From contig JARZZO010000013.1 in the NCBI GenBank assembly GCA_030544215.1, positions 52,179,696 through 52,243,695 on the forward strand: DNA of 64,000 bases, read 5' to 3'. Made by a program: the position numbers and the translations under genes. The notes below the pieces were generated by a model. The model ran no database searches. It was not told the origin of the DNA and worked only from the letters and a program-made list of their open reading frames with translations. Each line of letters opens with the position of its first letter. Within the stretch, counting starts at the first letter, position 1. The stretch is from Zantedeschia hybrid cultivar. Its lineage: Eukaryota > Streptophyta > Magnoliopsida > Alismatales > Araceae. Below, piece after piece: positions 1 to 10,179 of this stretch.

Positions 1-1
1 G

Positions 2-1165
2 CTAATCAGGAGGAGCGCCGGGGCCCGAAGGGCTGCAAGGTTGGCGTCTCCTGAGATGCCGAGGGGTGACTCCCCTCCGGCCGTATCGGCAGGAGCCGAT
101 GGAGGAGATGCCGAACCGCGGGCGCAGCTCGAGCGGCGGCACCCCGCATCGGGGGAGAGCATGGAGGACCCGCAGACGTGCCTTCGTCTGCTCAACAGCC
201 TCACTCTCCCTTCAATCTTCGAGGAGCTGAAGGCCCACTCCATCACCGATCTGACGGAGATGAGTGCCCGTCTGTCGGTTCAGGTGAGCACCCCGAAAGT
301 GTTTCAGCTCATCTTCAGCTTCTTCTTTTGATTCTACTGGCCCTCATCTGCCCTCGATCCGCAGGTTTCGATGACGACCCGTGTCCTGATGCATCGTCAG
401 GAGCTGCTTCAGCGTAAGCTTCTGGAAGCCGAGGCGCATCCGGTTGGTTCGGGGGAAGGCACTTCGGCGGCTCCTCGCATCGAGCCCCTAGTTGAGGAGC
501 TCGTGACTGCGAGTGCCCGAGCGCGGAAGCAGCTGGAGAAGAGGGCAGCAGAGGCCCGTGCCGCCGCCGAGGCCAAGGAGAAGGCCGAGAGTGATCTTGC
601 GGCGGTCGAGTCCGTATTCCGGACTTTCAAAGCTCAGACCCAGGATAGGGAGGCTCGGCGAGCTTCGGAGAAGCGCCGCCTCGTCGAGGAGGTGTCGACC
701 TTGAAGCGGGAACTGGGAAAGGCAGCGGAGTCGGCCGTGGCCAACTACAAGGCCGGGAACGACTATGCCCAGGAGATCCTCCGAGCCCAGCTGCAGGCTT
801 CTTCCGCGGTTTTTGACCTCGGACTAGCAGTTGCCCAGAGGGCCTGCCCGGGCGTCGATTTGACCGGGGAAGCCATGCCAAAGGGCGAGGAAGCCCGGGA
901 GCTTTTATCCTGGTGGGAGGAGCTCGTGGCTGAGAGGGCCCCGCCTCCAGCTGATGCCGAGGAGGCCGGTGCCGAGGAGGCCGAGACCGAAGAGGCCGAT
1001 GCCGAAGAGGCCGATGCTGAAGAGGCAAATGCCGAAGAGGCTGCTGCTGAAGATGCCTTTGCTGAAGGCGCCGCTTCTGAAGCGGTGCAGGTCGTCGACT
1101 CTCCCTCTCCTTCTCCTGACCGAAACGTCGTCGCGGTGGAGGAGGAGGGGGCTGTCGAGGACTGA
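2..1165 (+). CDS. Antisense additional ORF of the Tat element, spliced, N-terminus off the window
   Basis: Two exons join in frame. The first is open from the left edge to 283. The second runs from 365 to the TGA ending at 1165. Between them is an 81-bp phase-0 intron with consensus borders (CAG/GTGAGC at 283-289, CCGCAG/GT at 359-366). The first in-frame Met is at 56, but the frame stays open upstream, so the true start may be outside the window. The product is rich in Ala, Glu, Arg and Lys. Roughly residues 140-230 look like a long coiled coil, followed by an acidic tail of repeated AEEA units. It runs opposite to gag-pol and lies between the tandem array and the missing 3' LTR. Tat elements are known to carry such antisense ORFs of unknown function. 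I recognise no catalytic domain. Confidence 0.7.
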
Positions 1166-1559
1166 TTCGAGGGTTCCCCTCGGTTTTCTTTTTGCTTTAC
1201 TTTTGTAAGCTCTTGGCCAGGCGTACGGCTGAGCTTTGTATCTCCCTTTGCCTTTAAAAAATGGAAGGAAGGTTTTTGGCTTTACCTGGCTGCTTGCGTA
1301 CGATCGACCGAAGGTAGCCCTTCAGGAGCCTTAGATCCCGTCGTCGTTCGCTATAGCTTGTAAGGCCGAAACCCGATGCCGGTTCGGATAGAACGTCGTC
1401 ACAGTATTCGGCCGGGGCCTTTACTATGGTGGTTCATATGATCCCTTAGGGGCATCTTACCGCTTCTTACGCTTGTCGGATGGCCGAAGCCCTTCACGCT
1501 TCCGCTCGCGCGAACTTAGATATGCCTTGGCGCCTCCAGAATCGGTATACGTGGCCGGA
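1166..1559. other. Non-coding spacer of the Tat element
   Basis: This lies between the antisense ORF and the tandem array. It probably contains the 3' UTR of the antisense transcript. Near 1476-1500 and 1550-1575 there are degenerate versions of the array monomer (the words GGCCGAAGCC and TTTACACGGACTTAGAG). No other feature is visible. Confidence 0.5.
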
Positions 1560-3190
1560 GCCATTCCCGGAACGATTTACACGGACTTAGAGAAAATACC
1601 ATGCCGCTCCCGATACGGTTCGCATGGCCGAAGCCACTCCCGGTACGGTTTACACGGACTTAGAGAGAACCATGCCGCTCTCGATACGGTTTGCATGGCC
1701 GAAGCCACTCCCGGTACGGTTTACACGGACTTAGAGAGAATACCATGCCGCTCCCGATACGGTTTGCATGGCCGAAGCCACTCCCGGTACGGTTTACACG
1801 GACTTAGAGAAAATACCATGCCGCTCCCGATACGGTTCGCATGGCCGAAGCCACTCCCGGTACGGTTTACACGGACTTAGAGAGAACCATGCCGCTCCCG
1901 ATACGGTTTGCATGGCCGAAGCCACTCCCGGTACGGTTTACACGGACTTAGAGAGAATACCATGCCGCTCCCGATACGGTTTGCATGGCCGAAGCCACTC
2001 TCGGTACGGTTTACACGGACTTAGAGAAAACCTTGCCGCTCCCGATACGGTTTGCATGGCCGAAGCCACTCCCGGTACGGTTTACACGGACTTAGAGAAA
2101 ATACCATGCCGCTCCCGATACGGTTCGCATGGCCGAAGCCACTCCCGGTACGGTTTACACGGACTTAGAGAGAACCATGCCGCTCCCGATACGGTTTGCA
2201 TGGCCGAAGCCACTCCCGGTACGGTTTACACGGACTTAGAGAGAATACCATGCCGCTCCCGATACGGTTTGCATGGCCGAAGCCACTCCCGGTACGGTTT
2301 ACACGGACTTAGAGAGAATACCATGCCGCTCCCGATACGGTTTGCATGGCCGAAGCCACTCCCGGTACAGTTTACACGGACTTAGAGAAAATACCATGCC
2401 GCTCCCGATACGGTTCGCATGGCCGAAGCCACTCCCGGTACGGTTTACACGGACTTAGAGAGAACCATGCCGCTCCCGATACGGTTTGCATGGCCGAAGC
2501 CACTCCCGGTACGGTTTACACGGACTTAGAGAGAATACCATGCCGCTCCCGATACGGTTTGCATGGCCGAAGCCACTCCCGGTACGGTTTACACGGACTT
2601 AGAGAGAATACCATGCCGCTCCCGATACGGTTTGCATGGCCGAAGCCACTCCCGGTACGGTTTACGCGGACTTAGAGAGAACCATGCCGCTCCCGATACG
2701 GTTTGCATGGCCGAAGCCACTCCCGGTACGGTTTACACGGACTTAGAGAGAATACCATGCCGCTCCCGATACGGTTCGCATGGCCGAAGCCACTCCCGGT
2801 ACGGTTTACACGGACTTAGAGAGAATACCATGCCGCTCCCGATACGGTTCGCATGGCCGAAGCCACTCCCGGTACGGTTTACACGGACTTAGAGAGAATA
2901 CCATGCCGCTCCCGATACGGTTTGCATGGCCGAAGCCACTCCCGGTACGGTTTACACGGACTTAGAGAGAATACCATGCCGCTCCCGATACGGTTTGCAT
3001 GGCCGAAGCCACTCCCGGTACGGTTTACACGGACTTAGAGAAAACCTTGCCGCTCCCGATACGGTTTGCATGGCCGAAGCCACTCCCGGTACGGTTTACA
3101 CGGACTTAGAGAAAACCATGCCGCTCCCGATACGGTTTGCATGGCCGAAGCCACTCCCGGTACGGTTTACACGGACTTTAGAGAAAACCA
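1560..3190. repeat. Tandem array, about 22 monomers of 71 or 73 bp, in the Tat 3' UTR
   Basis: About 22 near-identical monomers each contain CATGGCCGAAGCCACTCCC and ACGGTTTACACGGACTTAG. Length alternates between 73 bp (AGAGAATACC form) and 71 bp (AGAGAACC form). A second marker is TTTGC versus TTCGC before CATGG. Variants recur in blocks of three or four monomers, so there is higher-order structure. The array starts 73 bp beyond the pol stop codon and ends near the antisense ORF. All three forward frames stay open for several monomers because the unit lacks stops. With a period of 71 or 73 the frame rotates from copy to copy, so I do not regard it as coding. Hypervariable 3' UTR arrays in Tat/Ogre elements are an established source of plant satellites. 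Confidence 0.95.
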
Positions 3191-3262
3191 TAACAAGTTT
3201 TTCTGAAAGAAAGCGAGTTTCTGTATTTATAGCCTCCGGCTAAAAGCCTGGGGAGAGTTGAC

Positions 3263-6200
3263 TTACATGTAATAACGCCGAAGGCGCTCCACATTCCATG
3301 TGCGAGGAAGGGGTTGGCCCGAAAGGGTTTCCAACCGGTAAGCTCCTCGTCTGATTACCTCCCTGACCCGGTAGGGCCCCTCCCAGTTGGGGGCAAGCTT
3401 CCCCGAGGCTTCGGCTGGCTTGGAAGCATGGGCATTCCTTAACACGAGATTCCCCACTTCAAAGCTCCGGGGCTTTACTCGAGTGTTATGGTACTTGGCC
3501 ATTCGTTGCTGATAAGCCGCCAGTCGGATACGAGCTTTATCTCGGACCTCCTCAATGAGGTCCAAGTGGTCTTTCAGACTTTCCTCATTGGCTTCCGTAT
3601 TATAGGCAATGACTCTGGGAGAAGGGAGGCCGATCTCTATGGGAATGACGGCCTCTACCCCATAGGCCATGCGGAAGGGAGTTTCGCCGGTGGGGGTTCG
3701 GCTCGTCGTCCGATAGGCCCACAGGACACTCGGCAGTTCTTCCACCCATCGGCCCTTAGCTTCGCCGAGTCGGGTTTTCAATCCCTGTAAAAGGCTTCGG
3801 TTAGTGACTTCGGCTTGGCCGTTCGCTTGAGGATGCGTTACCGAAGTAAACTTGTGGAGTATGCCGAAGCTGGCGCAGTTATCACCGAACCGTCGGCTAT
3901 CGAACTGCTTTCCGTTGTCTGAGATGATGGCTCGAGGGACGCCGAACCGGCAAATGATGGACTTCCACACGAAGTTCCAAGCATTGTTGTCGGTTATTGA
4001 GGCGAGGGGTTCGGCCTCGACCCATTTGGTGAAGTAGTCGACTGCCACGATGAGGAATTTCCTTTGGCCGGTGGCGACGGGAAAAGGTCCCAGGATGTCG
4101 ACTCCCCATTGGGCGAAAGGCCAGGGATCAGATAACGGGGTCAGAAGGGTGGCTGCCTGATGAGTGAGGGAGCTAAACCTCTGGCACTGGTCGCAGCGCC
4201 GTACGAGGGCTAAAGCGTCCTCTCGAAGCGTGGGCCACCAGTAGCCTTGCCTTAGGAGCTTGTGAGCCAGGGCCCTTCCTCCCGCATGCGCCCCGCACAC
4301 CCCTTCGTGGACTTCCCTTATGGCGTAGTCGGCCTCGGCCGGGCCGAGGCACCGCAGCAAAGGTCGGCCAAATGATTTCTTGTACAACACCCCGTCCAAA
4401 AGGAGAAAGTGGGATGAGCGCTGCCGGATGCGCTTCGCCTCCCTAGGATCTGGAGGGACTTCTCCTTGGAGAAGGAAAGCGATGAGGGGAGTCATCCATG
4501 TCTCGGCTTCTGCTTCAGCAATCTGCATGGCTTCGGTTTCGCCGAGGCTAGGTTCGGCGAGCTCCTCGACGAGGATCATCCGGCCTCCGCCCCCGTCTTG
4601 GGTTGACGCCAGCCGGGAAAGGGCATCGGCCCGGGTATTCTCGGCTCTCGGGATCCTCACGATTTCACAAGAATCGAATTGAGCGAGGATCTTGCGAGTT
4701 ACCTGGAGATAAGACGCCATCACTGCGTCCCGAGCTTCATACTCCCCGGAGACGTGGCCGGCGATTAACTGGGAATCGCTGAAGGCTTTTAAGTTCCGGG
4801 CGCCGAGTTTCTTCGCGGCTTGGAGGCCGGAAATGAGGGCTTCATACTCGGCGGCGTTGTTAGTTGCAGGAAAGGAGAAACGCAGGGCGTACTCCGTCAC
4901 GACCCCTTCGGGTGATGCCAGGATCCATCCGGCGCCACTGCCCGTGGAGCACGCGGAGCCGTCCACGAAGAGTCGCCATTCGTCCGGTGGTGCCGGTGCT
5001 GAAAGAGCCTCGGCTTCGGCCACCTCGGGTTCTGGCTGCGGCGTCGCGCAAGCGTCGGGGGTAAGTTCGGCGATGAAGTCTGCCCATGCTTGGGCTTTTA
5101 TTGCTACTCGAGGGGCGTAGGAGATGTCGAACTCTCCTAGCTCAATTGCCCACTTTGCCAGCCTGCCGGACACCTCCGGTCGGGAGAGAATCTGCCTCAA
5201 GGGCTGGTTGGTGAGGACTTTCACAGAATGGGCCAGGAAGTACGGCCGAAGCCTTCTTGCAGAAGTGACGAGGGCCAGAGCCAACTTTTCCAGGGCTTGG
5301 TACCGGAGTTCCGCTCCCTGAAGGGCTCGGCTGGTGTAATAAACGGGCTTCTGAATGCCTTCTTGTTCTCGGACGAGGACGGTGCTGAGGGCCGTCTCGG
5401 AGACTGCGAGGTATAGACTCAGAGGCTCCCCGGAAATCGGTTTTGACAGGATGGGGACTTTGGAGAGGTAGGCCTTCAACTGATTGAAGGCTGTCTGACA
5501 CTCTTCCGTCCAGTCGAAGTTGTTGGCCTTCTTCAGCAGCTTGAAGAAGGGAAAACAGTAGTCGGCCGCCCTGGACATGAAGCGGCTGAGAGCTGCGATC
5601 CTCCCGTTCAGCTTCTGTACCTCTCGGAGGTTAGCCGGGGGGCGCATCTTTATGATGGCCGAAACCTTCTCGGGATTAGCCTCCACCCCTCGGTGCGTGA
5701 CCATGTAGCCGAGGAACTTGCCGGAGGCTACCCCGAAGGCGCACTTGGCCGGGTTCAGCTTCATCTTGTACCGCCTGAGGGCGGAGAAAGTCTCGGCCAG
5801 GTCGGCCAGGTGCTCCGCAGCAACGCGGCTCTTCACCAACATGTCGTCTATATAGACTTCCATGTTTCGGCCGAGCTGCACGGCGAATACCTTGTTGACC
5901 AGTCGCTGATATGTCGCGCCGGCGTTCTTCAGACCGAAGGGCATTCGGGTGTAGCAGTATAGACCCAAATCGGTGGTGAAGCTGGTCTTGCTCTCGTCGT
6001 CCGGATGCATCCGGATCTGGTGGTAGCCTGAATAGGCGTCGAGGAAGCTTAAGAGCTCGTGGCCAGAAGTGGCGTCCACCACCTGGTCTATCTGAGGTAG
6101 TGGAAAGCTGTCCATTGGACAGGCCTTGTTGAGGTTGGTGAAGTCCACGCACATGCGCCATTTGCCATCTTTCTTTGGCACCATGACCACATTGGCTATC

Positions 6201-7471
6201 CAGTCGGGATGATGTACCTCTCGGAGATGTCCGGCGTCCAGTCCCTTTTGTACTTCAGCCTGGATGGCGGCTCTCCTTTCCTGGTTGAAGGTGCGCCGCT
6301 TCTGTTTCACCGGAGGCTGATCGGGATCGGTATGGAGTCGGTGCTCTGCTACCTCCGGGTCCACCCCGGGCATGTCTGCCGGAGACCAGGCGAAGATGTC
6401 GAGGTTCTTTTTCAAGAACTCGGTAAGCTTCTCTGCTTCACCTTTCTCCAGGCCGGAGCCTATCATCAGGACTCGTCCTTCGCCTCCTAGAACAGGGACG
6501 GCGAGGAGTGCTTCTCCCGGAGACGCTTCGGCTGATGACTCGATCGCTAGGGTTTCAGCTGCGTTCTTCCCTTTGACCGAAATCATGTAGCATTGCCGAG
6601 CGGCTTCTTGGTTTCCTTTGGCCTCGCCGATCCCGTGGTCGGTATGAAACTTCAGCTTCTGATGGAAGGATGAGGGCACGGCTCCGACCCCGCCGATGAG
6701 CCTTCGGCCGAATATGGCGTTGTAGGCTGACTCGATCTTTACAACGGCAAAGTCCGTTTCAACGGTCAATTGCCGGGGGGCGGAGCCTAAGGTCACAGGA
6801 AGCCGAACAATACCTTCTACTCGGCAGGGCGAGCCGTTAAAACCGAAGAGAGGGCCCCGATGAGGCTTCATACTAGCCTCACTCAATCCCATTTTCTCGA
6901 AACAATCGTAAAACAAGATGTTTGGGGCGCTTCCATTATCCACAAAGATCCTATGTACATCATAGTTATTTATTACAGCGTTGATGACGAGAGCGTCGTC
7001 GTGAGGGACCTGAACATCCGTCAGGTCCTCGGCGCCGAAGGTGATGTCTTCCAGACGAGGCCTCTTCGGCTCGCCCTCAACTGCTGCTACTGTGCTACGC
7101 TGCCGCGGCCTGGACCCTTCCCCCGGTCCTCCGGATATCATCATGATAGACCCAGAACTGGGTCTTTGATGGGATGATTCAACCGGGGCCGAGGTAGCTT
7201 TGGGCGGAGGAGCGGCTTCTGTTGCTGAGGGCTGCTGTTGTCTGGGCGCTGCAGGGGCGTCCTGGTTCTGTTGCGGTGGCTGCTCCCGGCGGTACTGCGG
7301 CAGTTTCCCCTCCCGGATGATGCGGTCAATCTCTTCCCGGAGCTGCCGACACTCATCCGTCGTGTGGCCGATCTCCCGGTGGTATTCACAATACCTGCCG
7401 GGATCCCTTCGGCGGGGATCGGTCTTGATGCGATCGGGCCGTCGGAGCATGCCTTTCACCTCCATGAGCAT
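3263..7471 (-). CDS. pol: Tat-lineage gypsy Pol polyprotein with the Gag C-terminus
   Basis: An intact frame of 1402 residues. Residues 1-60 are the end of Gag with a knuckle-like CEYHREIGHTTDEC. The aspartic protease motif VDNGSA is at 177-182. The reverse transcriptase spans about 390-560 with catalytic YIDD at 540-543, followed by the usual gypsy RNase H to about 790. A second, archaeal-type RNase H occupies about 832-955, with acidic residues D837, E875, D899 and D949. Integrase follows: an HHCC zinc site near 1055-1096, D1125, D1185 (SDNGKQF) and E1221 (NGQAEVTN), then a short C-terminal domain. The double RNase H is the family signature of Tat elements. The protein would process itself, copy element RNA in cytoplasmic particles and integrate the cDNA. 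The frame is the same as that of the gag start at 8767, so the two were probably one reading frame before gag was damaged. The first Met at 7471 is internal to Gag. Confidence 0.93.
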   Translation of the reverse strand: MLMEVKGMLRRPDRIKTDPRRRDPGRYCEYHREIGHTTDECRQLREEIDRIIREGKLPQYRREQPPQQNQDAPAAPRQQQPSATEAAPPPKATSAPVESSHQRPSSGSIMMISGGPGEGSRPRQRSTVAAVEGEPKRPRLEDITFGAEDLTDVQVPHDDALVINAVINNYDVHRIFVDNGSAPNILFYDCFEKMGLSEASMKPHRGPLFGFNGSPCRVEGIVRLPVTLGSAPRQLTVETDFAVVKIESAYNAIFGRRLIGGVGAVPSSFHQKLKFHTDHGIGEAKGNQEAARQCYMISVKGKNAAETLAIESSAEASPGEALLAVPVLGGEGRVLMIGSGLEKGEAEKLTEFLKKNLDIFAWSPADMPGVDPEVAEHRLHTDPDQPPVKQKRRTFNQERRAAIQAEVQKGLDAGHLREVHHPDWIANVVMVPKKDGKWRMCVDFTNLNKACPMDSFPLPQIDQVVDATSGHELLSFLDAYSGYHQIRMHPDDESKTSFTTDLGLYCYTRMPFGLKNAGATYQRLVNKVFAVQLGRNMEVYIDDMLVKSRVAAEHLADLAETFSALRRYKMKLNPAKCAFGVASGKFLGYMVTHRGVEANPEKVSAIIKMRPPANLREVQKLNGRIAALSRFMSRAADYCFPFFKLLKKANNFDWTEECQTAFNQLKAYLSKVPILSKPISGEPLSLYLAVSETALSTVLVREQEGIQKPVYYTSRALQGAELRYQALEKLALALVTSARRLRPYFLAHSVKVLTNQPLRQILSRPEVSGRLAKWAIELGEFDISYAPRVAIKAQAWADFIAELTPDACATPQPEPEVAEAEALSAPAPPDEWRLFVDGSACSTGSGAGWILASPEGVVTEYALRFSFPATNNAAEYEALISGLQAAKKLGARNLKAFSDSQLIAGHVSGEYEARDAVMASYLQVTRKILAQFDSCEIVRIPRAENTRADALSRLASTQDGGGGRMILVEELAEPSLGETEAMQIAEAEAETWMTPLIAFLLQGEVPPDPREAKRIRQRSSHFLLLDGVLYKKSFGRPLLRCLGPAEADYAIREVHEGVCGAHAGGRALAHKLLRQGYWWPTLREDALALVRRCDQCQRFSSLTHQAATLLTPLSDPWPFAQWGVDILGPFPVATGQRKFLIVAVDYFTKWVEAEPLASITDNNAWNFVWKSIICRFGVPRAIISDNGKQFDSRRFGDNCASFGILHKFTSVTHPQANGQAEVTNRSLLQGLKTRLGEAKGRWVEELPSVLWAYRTTSRTPTGETPFRMAYGVEAVIPIEIGLPSPRVIAYNTEANEESLKDHLDLIEEVRDKARIRLAAYQQRMAKYHNTRVKPRSFEVGNLVLRNAHASKPAEASGKLAPNWEGPYRVREVIRRGAYRLETLSGQPLPRTWNVERLRRYYM

Positions 7472-8767
7472 TCGGGAAGGGGGAGCAGGTAAGGGTAGGT
7501 ACCGCGGCTGCGCGTCCCGTCGCCTCTCCCTGTCCCCATTCCTCCCTGCGATAGCGCTTTCGCGAGGACTCCTGGTCCTCCGGCCGAGGTCGGACCACCT
7601 GGGGAGCAGGTGCCGAGATGGCTTTGGTGGCGCCTCTTCCTCTGGACAGCATCAGGGCCTCCCGGTTGATGTATTTGTGGGCCCGTGCCACGAGGTCCTG
7701 GAAGGTCGGGGGATGGCGCTTCCCAATGGAACCGAGGAGCCCCTCGTCCCGACACCCGCTGATCACGGCCAAAACCGCGATTGAGCTATCGAGGTTCGGG
7801 ATCTGGGCGGCCTCGGTCCGGAACTTGGTGAAGTAGTCCTGGAGAGTCTCGGCAGGACCTTGCCGAATAGCCAGCAGACTAGCGGAGGTCTTGCTCTGCC
7901 GGGTGGCATCATAGAACTGGTCGATGAACAACTGGCCTAACTGTGCTAAGGAGTGGATGGAGTTGGGGGCCAGCGTCTCGAACCAGGTGAGGGCGATCTT
8001 TTCAAGGTGAGGGGGAAGAGACGGCAGCGGACTGCCTCGGAGATCTCCCGGACCCGGAGGTAGGAGTTGAACTTCCGGAAATGACAGACCGGATCTGTCA
8101 TCCCATCATAGGGAGGGCCCTTCGGCAGCTTGAAGTCGGGGGGCACCTCAGTGGCCAGGAGCTCCGCCGTGAACGGGGTCTGCTCCAGGATGCTGCTGGC
8201 GAGGGGCGCCCCGTGAGGCCGGGACACCATCTGCTGCATCTCCTTGCGCATCGCCGTCAGCCGCTGGTCCAGGTCCGGGACGGCCGAAGTGGCGACGGAT
8301 GGCCCTCCGGTGCGGGCCGGATGGTACTCCGACGAAGCATAATCCTGCTCCGTCGGGCGATCGACGCGGGGAGCTCGGGCAGGCAATGCCGAGGGCTCGC
8401 TGCGCGCCGCCGCAGCTTCGTAGAGAGAGGCTGGCGCAGGCACCGGTCGGAACCGGGCGTCTTGTACTGAGTAGAGTGGGGGGAGCGGCGCCTGCTGGGG
8501 AGGCTGCCCCGTCAGTCCCATGCGCTGGGCGATGGCAGATACCATCTCCTGAAGAGGCGCTAGGGACGTGACGGCAGCGGCCAGCGTGGCCACCTGCTGC
8601 TGGAGTACCCCCACTCGGTCTTCCGAGCCGAAGGACTCCGGGATGGTCGGTAGAGGCGGGTTCGGCGGGGCAGATGGCGCGCCTTCGGAAAGCGGCATCT
8701 GTGCCGAAGCCTCCCGCGCTTCCGCTCCGCTCTGCCCGGATCGTCGGGTCACAGGTCGCTGAGACAT
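7472..8767 (-). pseudogene. gag: gag of the Tat element, disrupted by two frameshifts
   Basis: The ATG at 8767 lies 13 bp after the primer-binding site. The first frame gives a Pro/Ala-rich N-terminus, a short coiled coil (about residues 50-80) and the start of the capsid region. It loses homology near 7999-8004, where the sense-strand A-run before ATCGCCCTCACC looks one base short. The capsid then continues in another frame (FIDQFYDATRQSKTSASLL, QDYFTKFRTEAAQIPNLDSS) to about 7545. Near 7530-7545 the natural sequence switches back to the first frame and runs into pol. The two indels compensate each other, so about 150 residues of capsid would be read out of frame. Gag would form the virus-like particle. 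This copy probably relies on Gag from a relative. Confidence 0.8.
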
Positions 8768-8780
8768 GACTTGTTTTGTT

Positions 8781-8801
8781 GGTTTCCCACAGACGGCGCC
8801 A
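8781..8801 (-). promoter_or_regulatory. Primer-binding site of the Tat element
   Basis: On the minus strand the sequence TGGCGCCGTCTGTGGGAA starts five bases after the presumed LTR end. TGGCGCC is the common start of plant gypsy primer-binding sites that pair with a tRNA 3' end. The tRNA species was not determined. Confidence 0.8.
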
Positions 8802-8806
8802 CGTGA

Positions 8807-9954
8807 TGTAGACTGGATCTATCACGACCGGATCCCGCAAACGGGGATCCGAAACAAGGAGGGTCCGGAGCCGGTCCGGATGGAACGGTGACGAGGGGGA
8901 CCCGACGGGGATCCACAACAGGGCGAAGCCGAGGCTATTTCGGAATGAAGAGGATCCGCCCGCGGGGGGCGCGATCTGCCGCCGGAGCTGCTCTTGGATA
9001 GTGAGCCGCTGCTCCTTCGGTCGGATGAAGGCGCGGCGCGAGCAGGAGCTCCTGTCAGCGGAGCTGTAGACGAGCGTCGGAGCAGAAGCCGGAAAGTCCG
9101 AGATCGGACGGGGGGACGGCTTGCTCTCCGACGAGAGGGTCCGAAGGCACCTTCAGCGCGAGGCCGAGTCTCCTGGCGCGGGGCGACCGACGGGATTGCT
9201 CTTGGACGGCGAGTCCGAAAGCTACTTCAGCGTGAGACCGAGTCTCCTGGCGCGGGGCAGCCGGCGTTCGGCGTCGAGACCGGGGAGAGGAGTCCGAGGT
9301 CGGCGGCCGAGACCGACTCGGGGAGGTCGGCGATGATTCGAACCGAGCCCCTGCAGGAGGGAAAGAAGAAGAAGAACCAGTCAGCAGGAGTCCCGGGCGT
9401 CAGCCCTGGGGAACCCCCTCCGACGGTCAAGTTAGCTTCTGAAGAAGATTCGATTCAGGAAGCAAGAAGAAATAGCTAGAACCCTATTCGGACAGCAGTC
9501 CTTTAAGGGGTTTCGGAAGCTTATGGGGGCATCCGTTTTTCCCACCCACCTCCTTGGCCATAAGTAGCAGGATACTTATAGCGGAGGGTAGCGGATGGTT
9601 AACGGTGGCAGCCGATATAGGACTAAAAGGAGGCTTACTGATAAACCGCCATAGCGTCTGATCCGCCACCGGATGGGCCGGATTCGGCTACCGGGCCGAA
9701 GGGGGTTGGGCCGCTGACGGGCCGAAGCCTGTTGGGCCCTGGGCCGCCGTGCTGTTCCCGGGCCGTAGGCTGGTGGGCCGCTGACGGGCTAAAGCCTGCC
9801 GGACCGGGAGCGACGGAGCCGCTTATGGGCCGAGGGCTGCTGGGCCGCTAACGGGCCGAAGGCCGCCGGAGGGCCTAATACTGCTATTGTTGGGCTGAAT
9901 GGGGTTTGGACCTGCTGCAATGGGCCGAATCGGATTCTGCCGCATCAATACACA
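8807..9954 (-). repeat. 5' LTR of the Tat element (about 1148 bp)
   Basis: On the minus strand the block starts TGTGTATTG and ends CAGTCTACA, giving TG...CA ends. It lies right before the primer-binding site. It is GC-rich, with many GGGCCGAAGG-like words near its upstream half. The upstream border at 9954 rests on the TG...CA rule and on the change of composition at 9955. The matching LTR is outside the window, so the border is provisional. Confidence 0.65.
9573..9580 (-). promoter_or_regulatory. Candidate TATA box in the Tat 5' LTR
   Basis: On the minus strand CTATAAGTAT lies about 380 bp into the LTR, the only TATA-like word in a GC-rich LTR. Transcription toward gag would start a few tens of bases downstream. 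Confidence 0.45.
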
Positions 9955-10179
9955 AGTCGAAACTCCCAACTATGTATATATACAACATCAAATCCGTGGA
10001 TCGACCAAAAGTCCTGGTCAACAAGATACCCCATGTGGGAATTTAACATGTCATGGCCGCCTCTGGCCGTCCATCAATCTTGACACCATATGCAATGGGA
10101 CAAAACGTGGCCGGGTTGCCCCGGGTGAGGAAAAAAAGTTTGGAGACCTCTCATTGGACTCTTTTTAAGTTTTGAACCC
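9955..10179. other. Flank between the Tat LTR and the CACTA-like element
   Basis: The composition drops sharply from GC-rich LTR to AT-rich DNA. If the LTR border is right, AGTCG at 9955-9959 is the target duplication to look for at the other end. No gene seen. Confidence 0.4.

Larger units (their letters stand above)
1..9954 (-). mobile_element. Ty3/gypsy LTR retrotransposon, Tat lineage, partial at left edge
   Basis: Read on the minus strand, the order is 5' LTR (9954-8807), primer-binding site, gag, pol (protease, RT, RNase H, second RNase H, integrase), tandem repeats, then an ORF in the opposite orientation. The second RNase H and an extra antisense ORF between pol and the 3' LTR are known hallmarks of the Tat clade. 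The 3' LTR and polypurine tract should lie left of base 1, so LTR identity and the target duplication cannot be checked. Pol is one long open frame, so the insertion is not ancient, but gag carries two frameshifts and this copy probably cannot make Gag itself. Confidence 0.9.

Noticed and set aside
1560..3190. CRISPR-like array
   Set aside because: Monomers are contiguous with no unique spacers, and the setting is a plant retrotransposon.
1473..3243. A ladder of open frames (MAEATPGTVYTDLE type) across the tandem array
   Set aside because: They exist in several frames only because the monomer has no stop codons. The period of 71/73 bp rotates the frame, so no single protein is conserved.
5676..6161. 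Second-frame ORFs within pol on both strands
   Set aside because: Shadows of a GC-rich pol gene whose main frame has all catalytic motifs.
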